Assembly: GCA_965178125.1 (NCBI GenBank)
Contig: OZ237742.1
Coordinates: forward strand, 992,001 to 1,056,000
DNA length: 64,000 bases
Source: Bilabrum cf. latius
Taxonomy: Eukaryota > Bigyra: Bicosoecida > Bigyra > Bicosoecida
Direction: 5' to 3'
Part shown: one piece after another, positions 13,501-26,072 of the stretch
Layout: every line of letters starts with the position of its first letter
Position numbering within the stretch: position 1 is the first letter of the stretch
Position numbers and translations under genes: made by a program
Notes under the pieces: generated by a model
Databases searched by the model: none
Told to the model about the DNA's origin: nothing
Seen by the model: the letters and a program-made list of their open reading frames with translations, nothing else

Positions 13501-16500
13501 CTATGTGCTCGGGATCTGCACGCTGCTGACGGGACGTGCGCAAGAACCCGCTACCAATGAACGTCAACATCAGCCGCATCTGGTGCAGTGTCACCAGTAC
13601 CGGTTGCCAACCGAAGAGGCCGAGCGTCCATCATGAGGCCGGCACTTGATACAACCGCATGAGTCGGAGGCAGACGAACGCCTAAATCATTCACGATGTC
13701 TTTTCGCTGGTACAAGATGTGGTCTTGAATCTCTCGACTGGCTGTGGCCGACGTCTAGATCACCGGGTAAGGCAGCGGCTCTTCAGCCGGCCACCTGGTC
13801 TCGTTGAGGACAGCCAAGTGGGTGTAGTTCACATCCACAATAGATGCTCCGCTGGACAGAGACACGAGTGGCATGCGAACAGTTGCGGTGCTTCCCAAAG
13901 CAGGGTACAGCCCAGACAGGGACTGGCCAGTGGAGCCCACGGACTCTACTTGGTCTCGGTCCAGCGTTCCCGCGCCGACAGCGCCGTCGATCCTACCCCT
14001 GAGCTCAACCAAAGCCGATACAGCATCGGAAGGAAGTCTCGGCCAATTATTTCCGCTTAGGTCGGACTGTATGAAGCTGTGTGCCTCCGACTGCACCTCT
14101 ACCAGAGAGCCCACACCCAGGCCAAGCAGGGCCATGGCGGGGCCACCGACGAATTCCAGCATTTCACCGCCCTCATAGTCAAGGAAATCGTCCTGCTGCT
14201 TCAATGCACCCATTGCAAACGGATCTATTGCATATGTAGTGGCGAGAGGAGGAAGAGACACCCTCCACGAATTGGGTATCGAGAGGACGAAACCAACAGG
14301 GGCCACCAACTGGTTGACCTGCGTGGCGGGCCCGCTGCCGGGGATATTGCGCTACTCCAACTCAGCTGACAGCGAAAGAGCTCTGCTCTATCGCATGCCG
14401 ATCACCGACTCCAGCACCATGGCGGGCGTCTAAACAAGCAATGGGGCTGGGTGCACTGAGTCTCGGGAGGCAAGTCTAGCCAGCACCTGCGTCGGCAGAC
14501 GTCCTGTTCCTGGATCTAAAGAAATAATATTCCGAGCCTCATCAGCCCGCCATTGTGTACCGCTTGACACAGAGGGCGATACCGATCCGCCTATGTGGAC
14601 GGTCGTCTCTCCCAGCGCTGATCGTGCCCACTCGGGGCGCGAAGCTGGCCCAGTCGTCAGGGCGTTCACAGGACTTGCCGTTGGACTACTTTGACCAGCA
14701 GCTCTCGCGGCAATAAGACCCTTGACAGTATTGGATGAATCCGTGGTGCCCACCTTGACCTGCGCAAGATGACGCGCAACAGCACCTGGTATCCCGCTAG
14801 CAGCCCAAGCCGCTCGTTGACCAGGCAGGCAAGACCACTCTGTGACCAGCTTACCGGCTTCCGTCCTAGCTTCCATCCAGCGATGCTGTGGACCAATTAG
14901 GCAGCCAAGCTCTTCGATTGTAGCGTTTGGTCGAAGCATGGGGCCAGCTGCTGCAGGTGCCAGGGACAGTCCGGCTCCATCCACTCGCAGGCTATCTCCA
15001 CCAGCAGCGTTTAGCCTTGTAAGGCCATCCCATGCTGACCCTCTGGAAGCAGCAGTGCTAAGGATTGGAGTCTCCGCGGCGAGACTAGCTTCACTTGCTT
15101 TCCCATACACTGCAGACACGAAGCCTGGAGCACCTCCTATTGCGACCGAAGTGCCGCTGATGGAGGGCCCAAACACCTTCTTAGAGACGGAGTGCAGCCA
15201 CTCTGCCCCTTCCACGGCTCCGAAACGAACTGGTCCCAGCACTGGTGCATCGCCGCGAGGAAGTAGCAGCTAGACATTGGCACTTGCATTCTACCAAACG
15301 GCCAGCCGCCCTCGTGCTGGCAAGCTCATAGGGACATCGGAGTCAACGACTCTACCAGTGCCAATTGCTGCAGCAGCTTGCACTGCTCTGGTGAGGATCA
15401 TGGCATCATTACTTGACTCGAAAGACGCCGATCGGGCAGAGAGCGCCCCATCAAAGCAAGATACAACGCTTGCGGCCGAATTGGCCGGGGTACTAATCTC
15501 TTGACCGTCTGGCCGCGACTAGTCCACCGAGTAGAGAGGCACAAGGGTGCAAACCATAGTTCCTGCCGCATCTAGGAAAGCACTTGCCTCTGCCGGCGAC
15601 AAGAATTCTACCTTGACTCTTTGTGGTCTGCCGATCGGGATAGAGCCTAGGTGCACATAGGCTCCATTGATGCAGTGTACTGGCGTGGCATGCCCCAACA
15701 CTTCACTACTGATTCTGGCTGGATCCACGGGCTTGAGCTTTGGATCGGCAGTAGCAGCAGCTCGCAAGACGGCGCTACACTCAGCACCCCCACTACCACT
15801 GGTCTGCTCTACCGCTACAACCTCGATCGGTACGTCTGCGGCTGAAGCTACGAGAACGTGTCCAGGTCGCACCAGAGCTGACACGTGTGGAGAGCCGACA
15901 TGACTAGTGCTGTCAGGAGCCGCATGGTGCCAATACTATCTCAATGAAGGTACGCCGCTTGACACGTTCACAGACGTGTAGCCGTTTGAGCTGGTCAGCC
16001 TTCCAACCGTAACCTGTCCATTGCGACCATTCATGGCTTGGCCAGAGACCACCATGGGTTGGAACACAGCCGGTGTAGACAAAGTTGCGCGGACTAGCGG
16101 AGCATGCTCGGATGGAACAGATTCAAGCAAGGTCTCAAGCCCAGTTGCTAGTGAGACCAGCTCCTCCCTTGATTCTGAATTCCACGCCGTAAAGCTCCGC
16201 CTCTCCAGATCAAATAGAAGGCGAGTGCCGTTGACCCCTTTGGCTGTACAGCCTGCTGCCGCACCATTGGCTCGCGTCCAAGCCGACAGCGACGCAACGC
16301 TTCGATGGCCAGCCAGAGCAAGAGCACGTTGCATCCCCGGCGACTCTGCTTGCGCGACTAGCAGACCTCCAGGTGATGCACTATCATCCACAACGAGAGA
16401 TTGGCCAGTAGCTGCAAAAGTTCTCATGGACGCAGGCAGTTGACCACCCTGTCCTATCGCCGAGATCATGCGACTAGCTGCAAGAATTACACGGATCGTC

Positions 16501-19500
16501 TACTTCTCATCGAATAGGGTAGATGCTGAATCTGGTGGAGTCAAGCCATGGCATTCTAAAACCAGCAGAGTTGCATTCAACTCTGCAGACACTGACACAA
16601 TGGAGGCAGATGCGCACTGCATGCCAAAGACCGAGACCTGCAGGATGCTGAATGCTTCTACGGCCTGATGTTGGATGTGTATGTCAGGTCGGATGATGAA
16701 AGTCTCCCCATTGAGACTGTCTCGCTTCCGGAAGACCACGGTGATATTGAAGTGAGCCCGTGTGTCCGCTAGAGCTATCGCTGCCTCTGCTGGCGACACG
16801 CCAATGAAGTCATTTCCATTGCTAGACTGCAACCTGATAGCCGACCCGAACGCGCTGTGTGCCGTATACAGAGACATTCCTGGGGCAGGTAGCTCTGCAG
16901 CTTCTGGAAGAGCGTCTCCATGATTCCTTGCAAGCGAAACACTCGACCTAGACGGATCTGATCTAGACACGTGCGAGGCAATCTCGGCTGCAGTCAAGAT
17001 AATCGGAAGCTGCGGATCGCTGTCTCCCTCATCAGCGACCTGAACGTGAGCAAATACATCGATACCTTGCGGATACATCTACCTCCTGGATGGGACTGCT
17101 CCCACAGGAAGTGGCATGGTCCTGGAAATGGCACCAATCGTAATGGCAAATCCGGACGGAGAAGCGCTGTACCTGCGCACCCCCAAGCCTGCTATATGTC
17201 CAAGGACGTACCGGTCGGGGCTTGACGTGGACTTGAAGTCTCTGATCGATCGCACTGCCTTCTACAGCTGTAGAGAGACGTTCCTAAGCGTACCCATGGA
17301 TTGCACGCCAATCATGGTTGCTTGCTGTGCGTCACCACCGAGGCGTAGATGCACTGCGTGAATGACGCCCTGGGTACCACTCTTCATACCAATGACGGCG
17401 CCATCTGGGTTCGGCAGTACGTCCTAGCTAGCAGCTGCCACAGCCAGCGTGAAACCTCCATCACCAGCAGTATCACCGACAAATGCAAGGGATGAGCCAA
17501 ATGAGGACCCAATAGTTGTACGTCCAGTACATTCGACTTCATGAGCGACCATAACAACATGATCTAGCGGCCAGCTCGGCACCTCTCCCTCTATCACGCC
17601 CACAGGCTCAACGAAGACCTCATCATATCGCACGTCCGTGCGGAATGTGACGTTCGTGCTCCGAATGGGACTCTCGACTGGCTGTCCAATGTGCAAGAGC
17701 GGAGCGTCGGGGTCTGCCACCCGCGGGCGCGGATCCACAGTCATTCCTACTCGAGGCAGGATTGCTCTACCTCTCTTCTCGCTGTCTAGCTCGATGCGGA
17801 TGGGAACTCCCCCGCACTGCCCAGCTGGTACCGCGCCAGTCTTGCCCAGCAACCCTGTGGCATCTGGAATCGCGTGGTCTTTTGCCACGTCAGGTGCCCA
17901 CTCTGGAATATGCAGTCCTAACGTCTCACTAGATATGCAGAACGCTGGCATGTATCCGCAGTGTAGTTGCGGAGCCACGCCGATGAGTCGCCAATCGACC
18001 ACCCTTGGCACAGCACCCATAATCGTCCCCGGTGACGCGCGGCTGTACATCATGGCTGGATCCAGTTTGCCATCCTCTGCCATGGGTACGTCTTCGACTG
18101 CCTGGCTATCGAGCCAGACTAAAAGCACGGCTCCTTCGCGCTGCTGGCCCGCCCCTGGGGCACCTGCCGCAATGGCGTGCCCGATGAAATGACCATGGGC
18201 TTGCCCGGCTCTTGCAAATCTACGCCTCGATGCGCTTGCAAGACCTGGTTGCGTGCACTTGCGCTTTATTTCGTCTAATGCAAGGGTAGATGTGCTTTGA
18301 TTGCCAAACGGCAGCAAGCGAAGCACCGCGGCGCAAGTCGATGGTGGCGGGTGCACTGCTGCACCACTCTTGTCTGAGCCAGGCAACGGTACAGCTCCAA
18401 GGGAGAGCAGTGATGCCCCCAGGGCAGATCCAGGAGGAAGGACCGTCTGCATCGCGTAATTGAGTCCGGTCAACCCCGATTGCGTCGCGTCAGCAAGTGA
18501 AGTAGCTGTCCCACCGCTCGCATTCCGGGCATGGTCACGCGTTCCTGGTGCAACTAGAACCACAGGGCCACCTGCCGATACCACATACCTGGCCTGCAGA
18601 TCGGCAGCTGAAATCAGAGACGGTACACCATCAGCCTAGCTCGAAATCTATGACGCATCAACCTGAATCTCGTTGCCTCGGGCATCCAGCACGATGGGCC
18701 GGTCCAACAGGTCCACAGCAAAGTCAACCATGGCAATCGCACCAATCCTACCAGTGGCAGCCCAGGCCCGTGGTGCACCCACTATGACCCTTTGGGAGTA
18801 CACCCGCACAGGTGGCGGTCGCACCAGCGAGACAATCTGCCCTTTAGCAAGTTGGCGCACCTCAGTAGAGCGCCCCCCGGAAGATCTGCGGCTGTTCGGT
18901 GAGCCGTCGCTCAGTGGAGCCCTATCAAAGCCCGATAGCGAGGGAGGCAACTGTACTGCTGCCGCCCCGAAGAAGTCACCCAGGCTCCAGCCATTGTACT
19001 GTGAAGACCTGCGGCCCTGGTCCCTCGTCTCGAAGGCTGGGTGGCCCAACTGATCACTGGATGCTGCGGTGGTGGAGACATCCATGACTGGCAGAGCCAT
19101 AATGTTCCCGTTTGGCAAGGCGATTGGTCCGTCTGGGATAACGAACGCCTCAAGAGCTTGCTAGGATGCAAAAGCGGATTCATCTGGCACCGCAGTCATC
19201 CGCAAGCATCCTGGCGATCGAATAGCCCGTCCGGCCCACTCGCTCTCGGGTATCCCGACCTTGAGTCTATCGGTTCCACCATTAGCGGCATAATTTCCTT
19301 CATGACGCCCTTTGAATCCGGTGGCGGATGGCTCACAGCCTACGCCAGTCGGGCTCATTTCTAGGTGCACGGTCCAGTCGACGACAGGTGCCGGTGCTGC
19401 AGGCGACACTGGCTCTGTGCCCGACTCCGGCAACGGGGCATTGAAGCCGCCAATCTCCTCCAGCTGACCAAAAGCCGTTCGTGCCTGTTCAGGCCGGGGC

Positions 19501-22500
19501 TCAACTAGCTGCAGCTCAGGAATATACCCGACTGACTTGTTGGAGAGCACAGCACCCGAGGCAGGAGAGGTTTGCTTCATCAAGCTCAAACTGGCACTCG
19601 AAACTGCATGCCCGAAACAGCCAGGCGATTCGGTACGGACATTGCGTCGCCCATGCCTTACAAAGGCCACAGCACCGGCAATCGTGACATCATTTGAGGA
19701 ATTCGTCAAACGAGCACGCAGGGCACCCGATTCAGGATCCAAAGCACCGGTAGAGCAGACAAAAGAGGCAGCAAATAACTCAGTGCCAGGGGCGGGTGGG
19801 TCATCGATGCCAAAGTCAGACAAACTCCAACTCTAGTTCTGAAGGTAGCTCTGAGCCTCACCCCAGCCGGCTACTGTGCACCCATCAATTTCGAAGGGCT
19901 CCGATACGTGTTGTTCCGCATCCGCGGCAAAAAATACTGCCTTTATCGCTGAGACAGTCCGCATCGACCACTTCGCTGCACTGGCTTCCCAATTGCGAAC
20001 AAACAATTCTAAGATACCCGCAGAATATGCAGAAATCTCCAAAATTGTCGATTCATTGCTTGACGCCACACTAATCTCCAAGGACTCTGCCAACCACTGT
20101 CCATGGCAGAGCTGCTCTATCGAGGTCGTCCTCGGTGGTACTGTAGCGGACACGCAGTCTGTGCCAGCCAGCTCAGCGGAGTGATAGTCGGAGAACCAGC
20201 TAGTCTGACTGGGTGCTACGGTGCTGGCAATCGATGTCCTGTTTATGGCGCTTTGCAGGTCCCATACGACGCGCTGGATACGGGGCTGCAGCCCGTTTGC
20301 CGGCATCAGCGTGCAAGCACCAGACGAGCTAGATAAGTATGTTGAAGTTGAGAGACTTTGATCTACTAGGTTGCTTGCACAAGTGCCAGCTTGCATGGGT
20401 ATCCTTGACCATCTAGGAACCACTGCCTCCTGTCCGCGCCGTGGAGCGATTCTTGTCCAAATGCCATGGTCGCGAGATACAGCGTCTACACCAGATGAGA
20501 GCGAGTACTCTGGAGCTCCCTCACTTTCATCGGTGCATTTCCAGCTAACAGGCTCTCTTATTTGCACGCGGACCTATGTGTCACGCTTGGAAAGCGAGAG
20601 CCGCGGGCCAAAAATTCCTGCTAGGCCTGCTGCTCCGCCCAGGCTCCGTCCCAGCCGGCCATCTGCGGCAAGCAGGTGCCCCGTCGAAACGAGCAGCATC
20701 GATGCATTCATGCCGATGGATCTCCCATCGGGCAATTTTCCTGGTGCTGAAGTCTGCATCACAACGGATTGAGGCGTGCCTATATGTTGCAGCGCACTTC
20801 GTTGCTCGATCTACTCTGCTTGCAGCATTCGCCTTTCGTTGTCACCACCAGTTCTTGTCAGACTATTCAATTCGCATGGGGCACAAAGAGGGGAAGCTTT
20901 GCGCTGTTTGATGTCATCGCAAGCTCTGTGAATCGCACGCAATAGGTGCACCTCGGTTCTCGCAGGACTTGCTGAAGCCAGTTGGGACGGGATGTCTGGC
21001 CAACAGCCTGCGTTGCCAGGGAAGTGCAACTGCTGGCTGTCCCACAACTGGAGTCTGGCACAACCATATGTCGTCTAGTTATCGTATAGTCGAAAGATGC
21101 CATCGTGTGGGGATCCCATGGACGGGTTTGCAGCGGTGCGGCCTACTAGTTGAACATCTACTCGTTCAATTGTCAGTCTGTCGACCGAGCTGGTGCCGGT
21201 ACCATCCAAAGCCTAGTCTCCGTGCTACCACGGTAAATGCACTACAGACCTTGCCAATGAGGTATCTACCCGGTTGTTTCCAGGGTGCTACCTTGCTTCG
21301 GCCCGAGGTGCAAGAGCTCCTCTAGATCCGGCACGTTCCTACAACTCGGGAGCGAGAGGATCCTGCAAGTCACTAGTCGCACTTGGAAACAGCGATAGCC
21401 GCCTAGGCTAAGTCTTGCTATTGCTTTCTCTCAGACTTGGTGAGGAAACGCGCTACTTCGACGCCAGCAAGTCCCAGACGTGAGGCGGCAGGCCGCCACG
21501 CGTACCTACACCCAGAACTGGCAACGCATACCCGGTACTGTCACCCTACACAGGCTCCAGGGAATCGACCAAATGCTCCACAACACTCCATACTACGCTT
21601 CCGTTTGGTTGATCAGTTCCAACGGTGAAGTGGTGGTTAGAATGATTCCCAGGTTGAAGGGTATTCTTCGCCCTGCGCAGCCTCTGAACCATGGCCTCTG
21701 CTCTGCGAAGCAGGCCGTTTACATCAACGTTTCCTGCCGAGAGTAGCGGTTGTACCCCCTTGCGCAAGTCGGTCTCACTGGCGAACATTGGAACTGCGCA
21801 GAACCCAGCAGCAGTCTCGGATGTGCGGTTGGTGCTCTTGCGCCACTCGAGCATAGGACCGTTTGGAGCATCCTGACGGTGCTGAATCGTGTATCGTATG
21901 CTGGTCTGTATCTTAGACAACTCGCTACCATGATCTCCGCCTTTCCAAAGCTGGAGCAAGGGGGCGGGATACTTGTCATTTTCCAACCCGCCTCCCTGCG
22001 GCATCCAGTCATCCAACCGGCGAAACGGCTGGACTTGTGTGGATTGACTGCGCTCGCTGGCAATCCCAAGGACAACACGATCAGATCCAGCACCATGGGC
22101 TAGCTCAGCAAGCATATGCGCCCCAGCAAGTGTACGAGGGGCTGCTGGGGTACCATAGCCAGCAAGATCAGCCGCTGTCCCATTCTAAGGCCCGACACAA
22201 GCTGCTAGCACCCTCGCTTCTGAATCATGAACGTGGTTAAGGCACATGGTAGGGTCTTCAATCCACACGTGCTGCCCCTGCGGCGCGTCCGCTGCTCCCG
22301 ATTCCTTGTATTCGGAGCAATGCGTGGGAGGAGTTTCGGGGATCCTGTGCATGACGGCCGTGGCAGCCAGCAGCAGGTTGGGCCTCTCGAGCGTAGTGGT
22401 GGCGTGGATGCTCCTGTTGGCCGGCTCTGGCCCATGCAACATCACGTGGGCACCAAACCCACGGACAATGTTCGAACCCCATGGGATTGCGTAAGGCACG

Positions 22501-23885
22501 TTAGCATCTGCAGAGGCCGGCCCCTCTGGTCCTTCGGTCTCGACTATGCGCGGGGGCAAGGGCTTTTCGCTGACAGAGAGGAGTGCTCCAGGGACTTGGC
22601 TGTATGAAAATGAAGGCGCGCGCACTACTGCATGCGACGCCACCGCGAAGTCCATCCAGCTGTCCAAAACGCCGCTCCTAACTGGTTCTCCTGGCACCCG
22701 AGTCCTGGCTCTTGCCACCAGGGTGGCTAGCACAATCGCGCCCTCTCCCATGTACAGACCAGGCGCACCGATAGCAAGAACTAGGGTAGTGGAACCCGCA
22801 TTACCCACTGTGGACTTGGTATGGGCTGTCCAAGTGCCTGTGGAGGCTGGGCCTCTACTACGCTCCGCAGGCAGACCTCCGACCACTGTGCGCTCCAGCA
22901 GCACCACTGATGCGCCGAGGGCTCCTCCGTCCTGGGATAGAGCTGCTGGCATTCCGCCCCTCCCCCCGATTTCGAGCCGCCAGAAGCCCTGGAGCTGACC
23001 GTGAGGTGAGCTCCCATTGGCGGGCAGGCACTGCGACATTGGCTTGCTGCTGCAGTGGCCCCCCGCTGATTTCGCGCGATCTGGCGACTACTCGGGCGCC
23101 ACGGTACCACTCCCTTGGCCAGATCCAATAGCTACAATTGCTACTGCCCCAGCACCATGCCCCCGTCCCGCGCGCCACGCTGTCGAGCGGGAAGGGTTCG
23201 ACTGGTCAGCCGCAGCTGCTGCCCCTGGCAGACCCAGCGCGAGGAGCTGACCGGGAGGAAGCGCTTTGGGCCGAGAAATACGACCTACAGAGATGTCTTC
23301 CGAGCTCCCAAGCCACGCCATGGCGGCACCCAGTCTGTCGCCGTGCCGCAGGTCCCCAGGGGCGAGACCGCAGTCACCACTAGTGATCATGCCGTGTATA
23401 AATATTCGAGCTAAGTTAACACCAGAGGGACCTGACTATATTCCCAGCAGATAAACTCCACCTGCCCGCCCAGGCAACTGCTAGCGATTTAAATGAGACG
23501 GCATTGCGGATGCCGTGGGCAGCTCCGGTACACCGATGGCAAGGATTGAAGTGTGCGAATCGAGCCTGGGTAAGCCGAGTCCACAGCAGGATCCAGCTGA
23601 TGATATTATTCCAGCATATATAATGGTACTGATCGGCGGGCGACCCAGCTTACTCGATGCATCAAGGTGTCTGCAGAACCGAAAGTCGAGCGACCTTGCC
23701 ACGTGCTTATCGCACAGATCCCGCATAAGGCTCGCTGTTTCGGTCTGCTGGGACCTTGCAGCTGAAACACCTAGCTTTAATCTACTGTACGTAGATTCCT
23801 TAAGCAAATCGCTGTCGTGAGCTGAAGCAGGCAGCCGTTGGAACGAAGCGCATAGAACTAGAACGCTTAGACGTGCAAGCCACAT
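1593..23885 (-). CDS. Giant 7,430-residue surface protein, single exon, 66 in-frame UAG codons
   Basis: I translated this frame through every TAG-bounded gap between 23885 and 1593. It contains no TAA or TGA before the TGA at 1593, but 66 TAG codons by hand count. ATG at 23885 begins a clear signal peptide (MWLARLSVLVLCASFQRLPASA). Residues 1 to about 1,600 hold FG-GAP-like repeats (LAIGVPELP, VIVGAPRAW, LAIGAPGLY), as in integrin-alpha propellers. About 3,900-5,200 hold IPT/TIG-like Ig domains (ISIRGEGFGAVAADLVNLTI) interrupted by Ser/Pro/Thr mucin-like linkers near 4,580-4,660. Near 5,490 (MLCPEGAVC) and 5,700 (GHTGVMCQQCEDGFF) are Cys-rich EGF/ephrin-receptor-like motifs. From about 5,745 follow several transmembrane helices (for example GFLLVRAW, LVLFAATVWGLMLFW, VLVIFFLVH) separated by long loops. 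The tail is charged and repeats VFE(A/T)ESEKARKEK. I infer a plasma-membrane adhesin or receptor. Similar giant multi-domain proteins occur in protists, but no ligand can be inferred. Confidence 0.88.
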
Positions 23886-24113
23886 ATGGGACTTTCCGGC
23901 CCGTCTCTGCCGCTAAATGTTGTACATATCACTATTTTATTTGCAATGGCGCGGAAATTGATAGATCGCACCTGTTTGCTTCGCAAATGAAGACGAAAAG
24001 ATGTGTTTTATCACCCAAATCCGTGTCTGCAGCGAGAAGCAGCGAATCCATCGAAAAACGGGATTTGGGACAGCTTAAAGTACACTCTACAATGCAACCG
24101 ATAATCCGGAGGG

Positions 24114-24203
24114 GGCCTTTGGCCTGAAAGGGTCGGGGGTCTTGTAGTCCTTTGTTTTTAGGGCTCCTCTGGATCTAGGTGATCACCCAAACCCCCTCGG
24201 GGG
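24114..24203. repeat. Cluster of short palindromes upstream of the giant gene
   Basis: Within 90 bp are GGCC-TTT-GGCC (24114-24124), the perfect 10-bp palindrome GGTGATCACC (24178-24187) and CCCCC-TC-GGGGG (24192-24203). The region is unusually GC-rich compared with the AT-rich DNA around it and lies 230-320 bp upstream of the giant gene's start. It could be a regulatory site or a structured transcript. It could also be chance. Confidence 0.3.
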
Positions 24204-25643
24204 CGACGGTGCATCTGGGTGTTTATGGAATCTTTACCCAGCAATCCGTCGAATGTAACGGAACAATACACAATTTACTGGTTTTTGCCGGTTCCGGATC
24301 AGCAATTTGCGCGGCGCCCAGATAATTCGGAGAAGAAATCATGATGCAATTCGATTCAGCGCGCTCTTGCGAGTCTGCTGGTGCGCCTTTCAACTCCATA
24401 CGATGAGATTAAGTCTGTTAACATGCCATTCAAAGAATTGGCCTCTAGCAGGGAGCTGCAGCTTTGCGCGGCGCCAAAACTGTGTGATTAGTGTCGCACG
24501 ACACCCCGACACTGCCCGCATACCCCTTTCTAGTCTACAAAATAGACCTAAAAATATACCTGTATGATAATGATGCTAAATTATACGCTGCTGTGCAGAC
24601 GAATGTCTGAATAAGATTCATTTGGACACGACAGGGTCCACGGTCATCCCTCTGGCAGCCGCAACAAACTTGCTTCGATTGGCCCTCTGAGATACTGAAT
24701 TTGATTACACTCCTCATAATTCTGAGCAAATTGATGACTTTATTCAAATAACGCGCTCATATTCTGCTGTGCGGTTCATGAGTAGGGTGTTTCCCGTGAG
24801 GATGACTGAACCAGGCCGCAGAGTTAGCTATTGCACATTTACCTCACCAATCTGCAGCTTACCGCGAATTGAGACCAACCACTACATTTTTTGTATTGAT
24901 CGTATTCAGAAAATCGAACAGGAGGCTACTATGGCCATCATTAGGACACGAGCAGCACCAGCAGCTGTGCGGGTGGCCAGATCCAGAAGACCTGAAGTAC
25001 GCCATGCTATTCTACACCATTGGGACTGAAAATCCGTACACTGCCTTTTATTAGGTATATTAATACCATGATTAGTCTCAAACTAGTACTGGCCTCATAG
25101 ATTTGACACAATTGTGTTCTGAATGGTACCAAACCACTGGAAACAGCCACAACTTGCGAAATTGTAGGACCTGTACAAATACAGTACCATACACAAACAA
25201 ATCGTATGTATAAATAAACTATAAGTGTATCAGGACAGTGGTGAATTGGATTCTGCCCAAAATGAATCGAGATCTGACGTCAAATGAGACCATCCTCGGT
25301 TCTAATGGACTCTCTGTGACATACTGGAGCGGTGATTTGTTTTAAATACCTATTTGATCTGTAATGAAGTCGACCAATAGCGCATTCTATTCGTCGAAAT
25401 GATTGCACAATAGGGATGCAGCGTGGACTGTGGTTTCAGTGGCATTTGGATCAGCGTGCTGCTCCTCTCGTTAGCCTTACGGTGGTTGTATGGTAATTCA
25501 CTAATTACACAATGAAAAAACCTCATTACATGGAAGATACGCTATTGATGTCGCGTGATAATCGACGAGTTGTATTGTGTCGGGGATCGTTGCGGTCAAG
25601 AATTGGTGTGATGAATGTGTCGGGGTAAGTTACAACCGACGGA

Positions 25644-25674
25644 TGTATTTCTGTATTTCTGTATTTCTGTATCC
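25644..25674. repeat. TGTATTTC tandem repeat, about 3.5 copies
   Basis: An 8-bp unit, TGTATTTC, is repeated three times and followed by a partial copy in non-coding DNA. It looks like a simple microsatellite. Confidence 0.7.
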
Positions 25675-26072
25675 GGATTCCTGAATCTGGTTTCTTTACC
25701 TTACAAATTATTCCTGAGCCAGCTTCTTTTTTCGCCTTTTGCAGCCCCCTACCCCCCGAACTATTATATCATGCTGCCAGTGGGCAAATGATGAGGTACC
25801 CTCTTGCGACGGTTTCACGTATATTGTGACGCACTGACTTCTGAAAGTCACAATATGACCTGCCAATCAGCTTCTGCCACCCCACTCACCTTGTCCATCT
25901 TACCTCCTTATCCTCTACACAAGTCTTGTCGACTCGCCCAAGTACTGCATCCAGCGGGTGACCTCAGCCATAGAGGTGCAAGCCTCTCACGCACGGAGAG
26001 CCGTAGTCCAGCTGGGGTTCGGCTGCCATCTTGGACTCGATTCAAGTTGCCATCAGAGACTAGCATAGCCTT

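Larger units (their letters stand above)
23886..26072. other. AT-rich intergenic region upstream of the giant gene
   Basis: About 2.2 kb between the start of the giant gene and the 3' end of the MSP-kinase-SH3 gene. It is clearly more AT-rich than the coding DNA on either side. All six frames are broken by frequent TAA and TGA, and I found no splice-bounded exon or tRNA-like element. The part next to 23885 must contain the giant gene's promoter. Two local structures are listed separately: a palindrome cluster (24114-24203) and a short tandem repeat (25644-25674). Confidence 0.7.

Noticed and set aside
1593-23885. Giant gene as a decayed pseudogene or a run of small genes
   Set aside because: A decayed gene would gain TAA and TGA as well as TAG and would shift frame. 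Here 7,430 codons hold one frame with only TAG, and domains span the TAGs.
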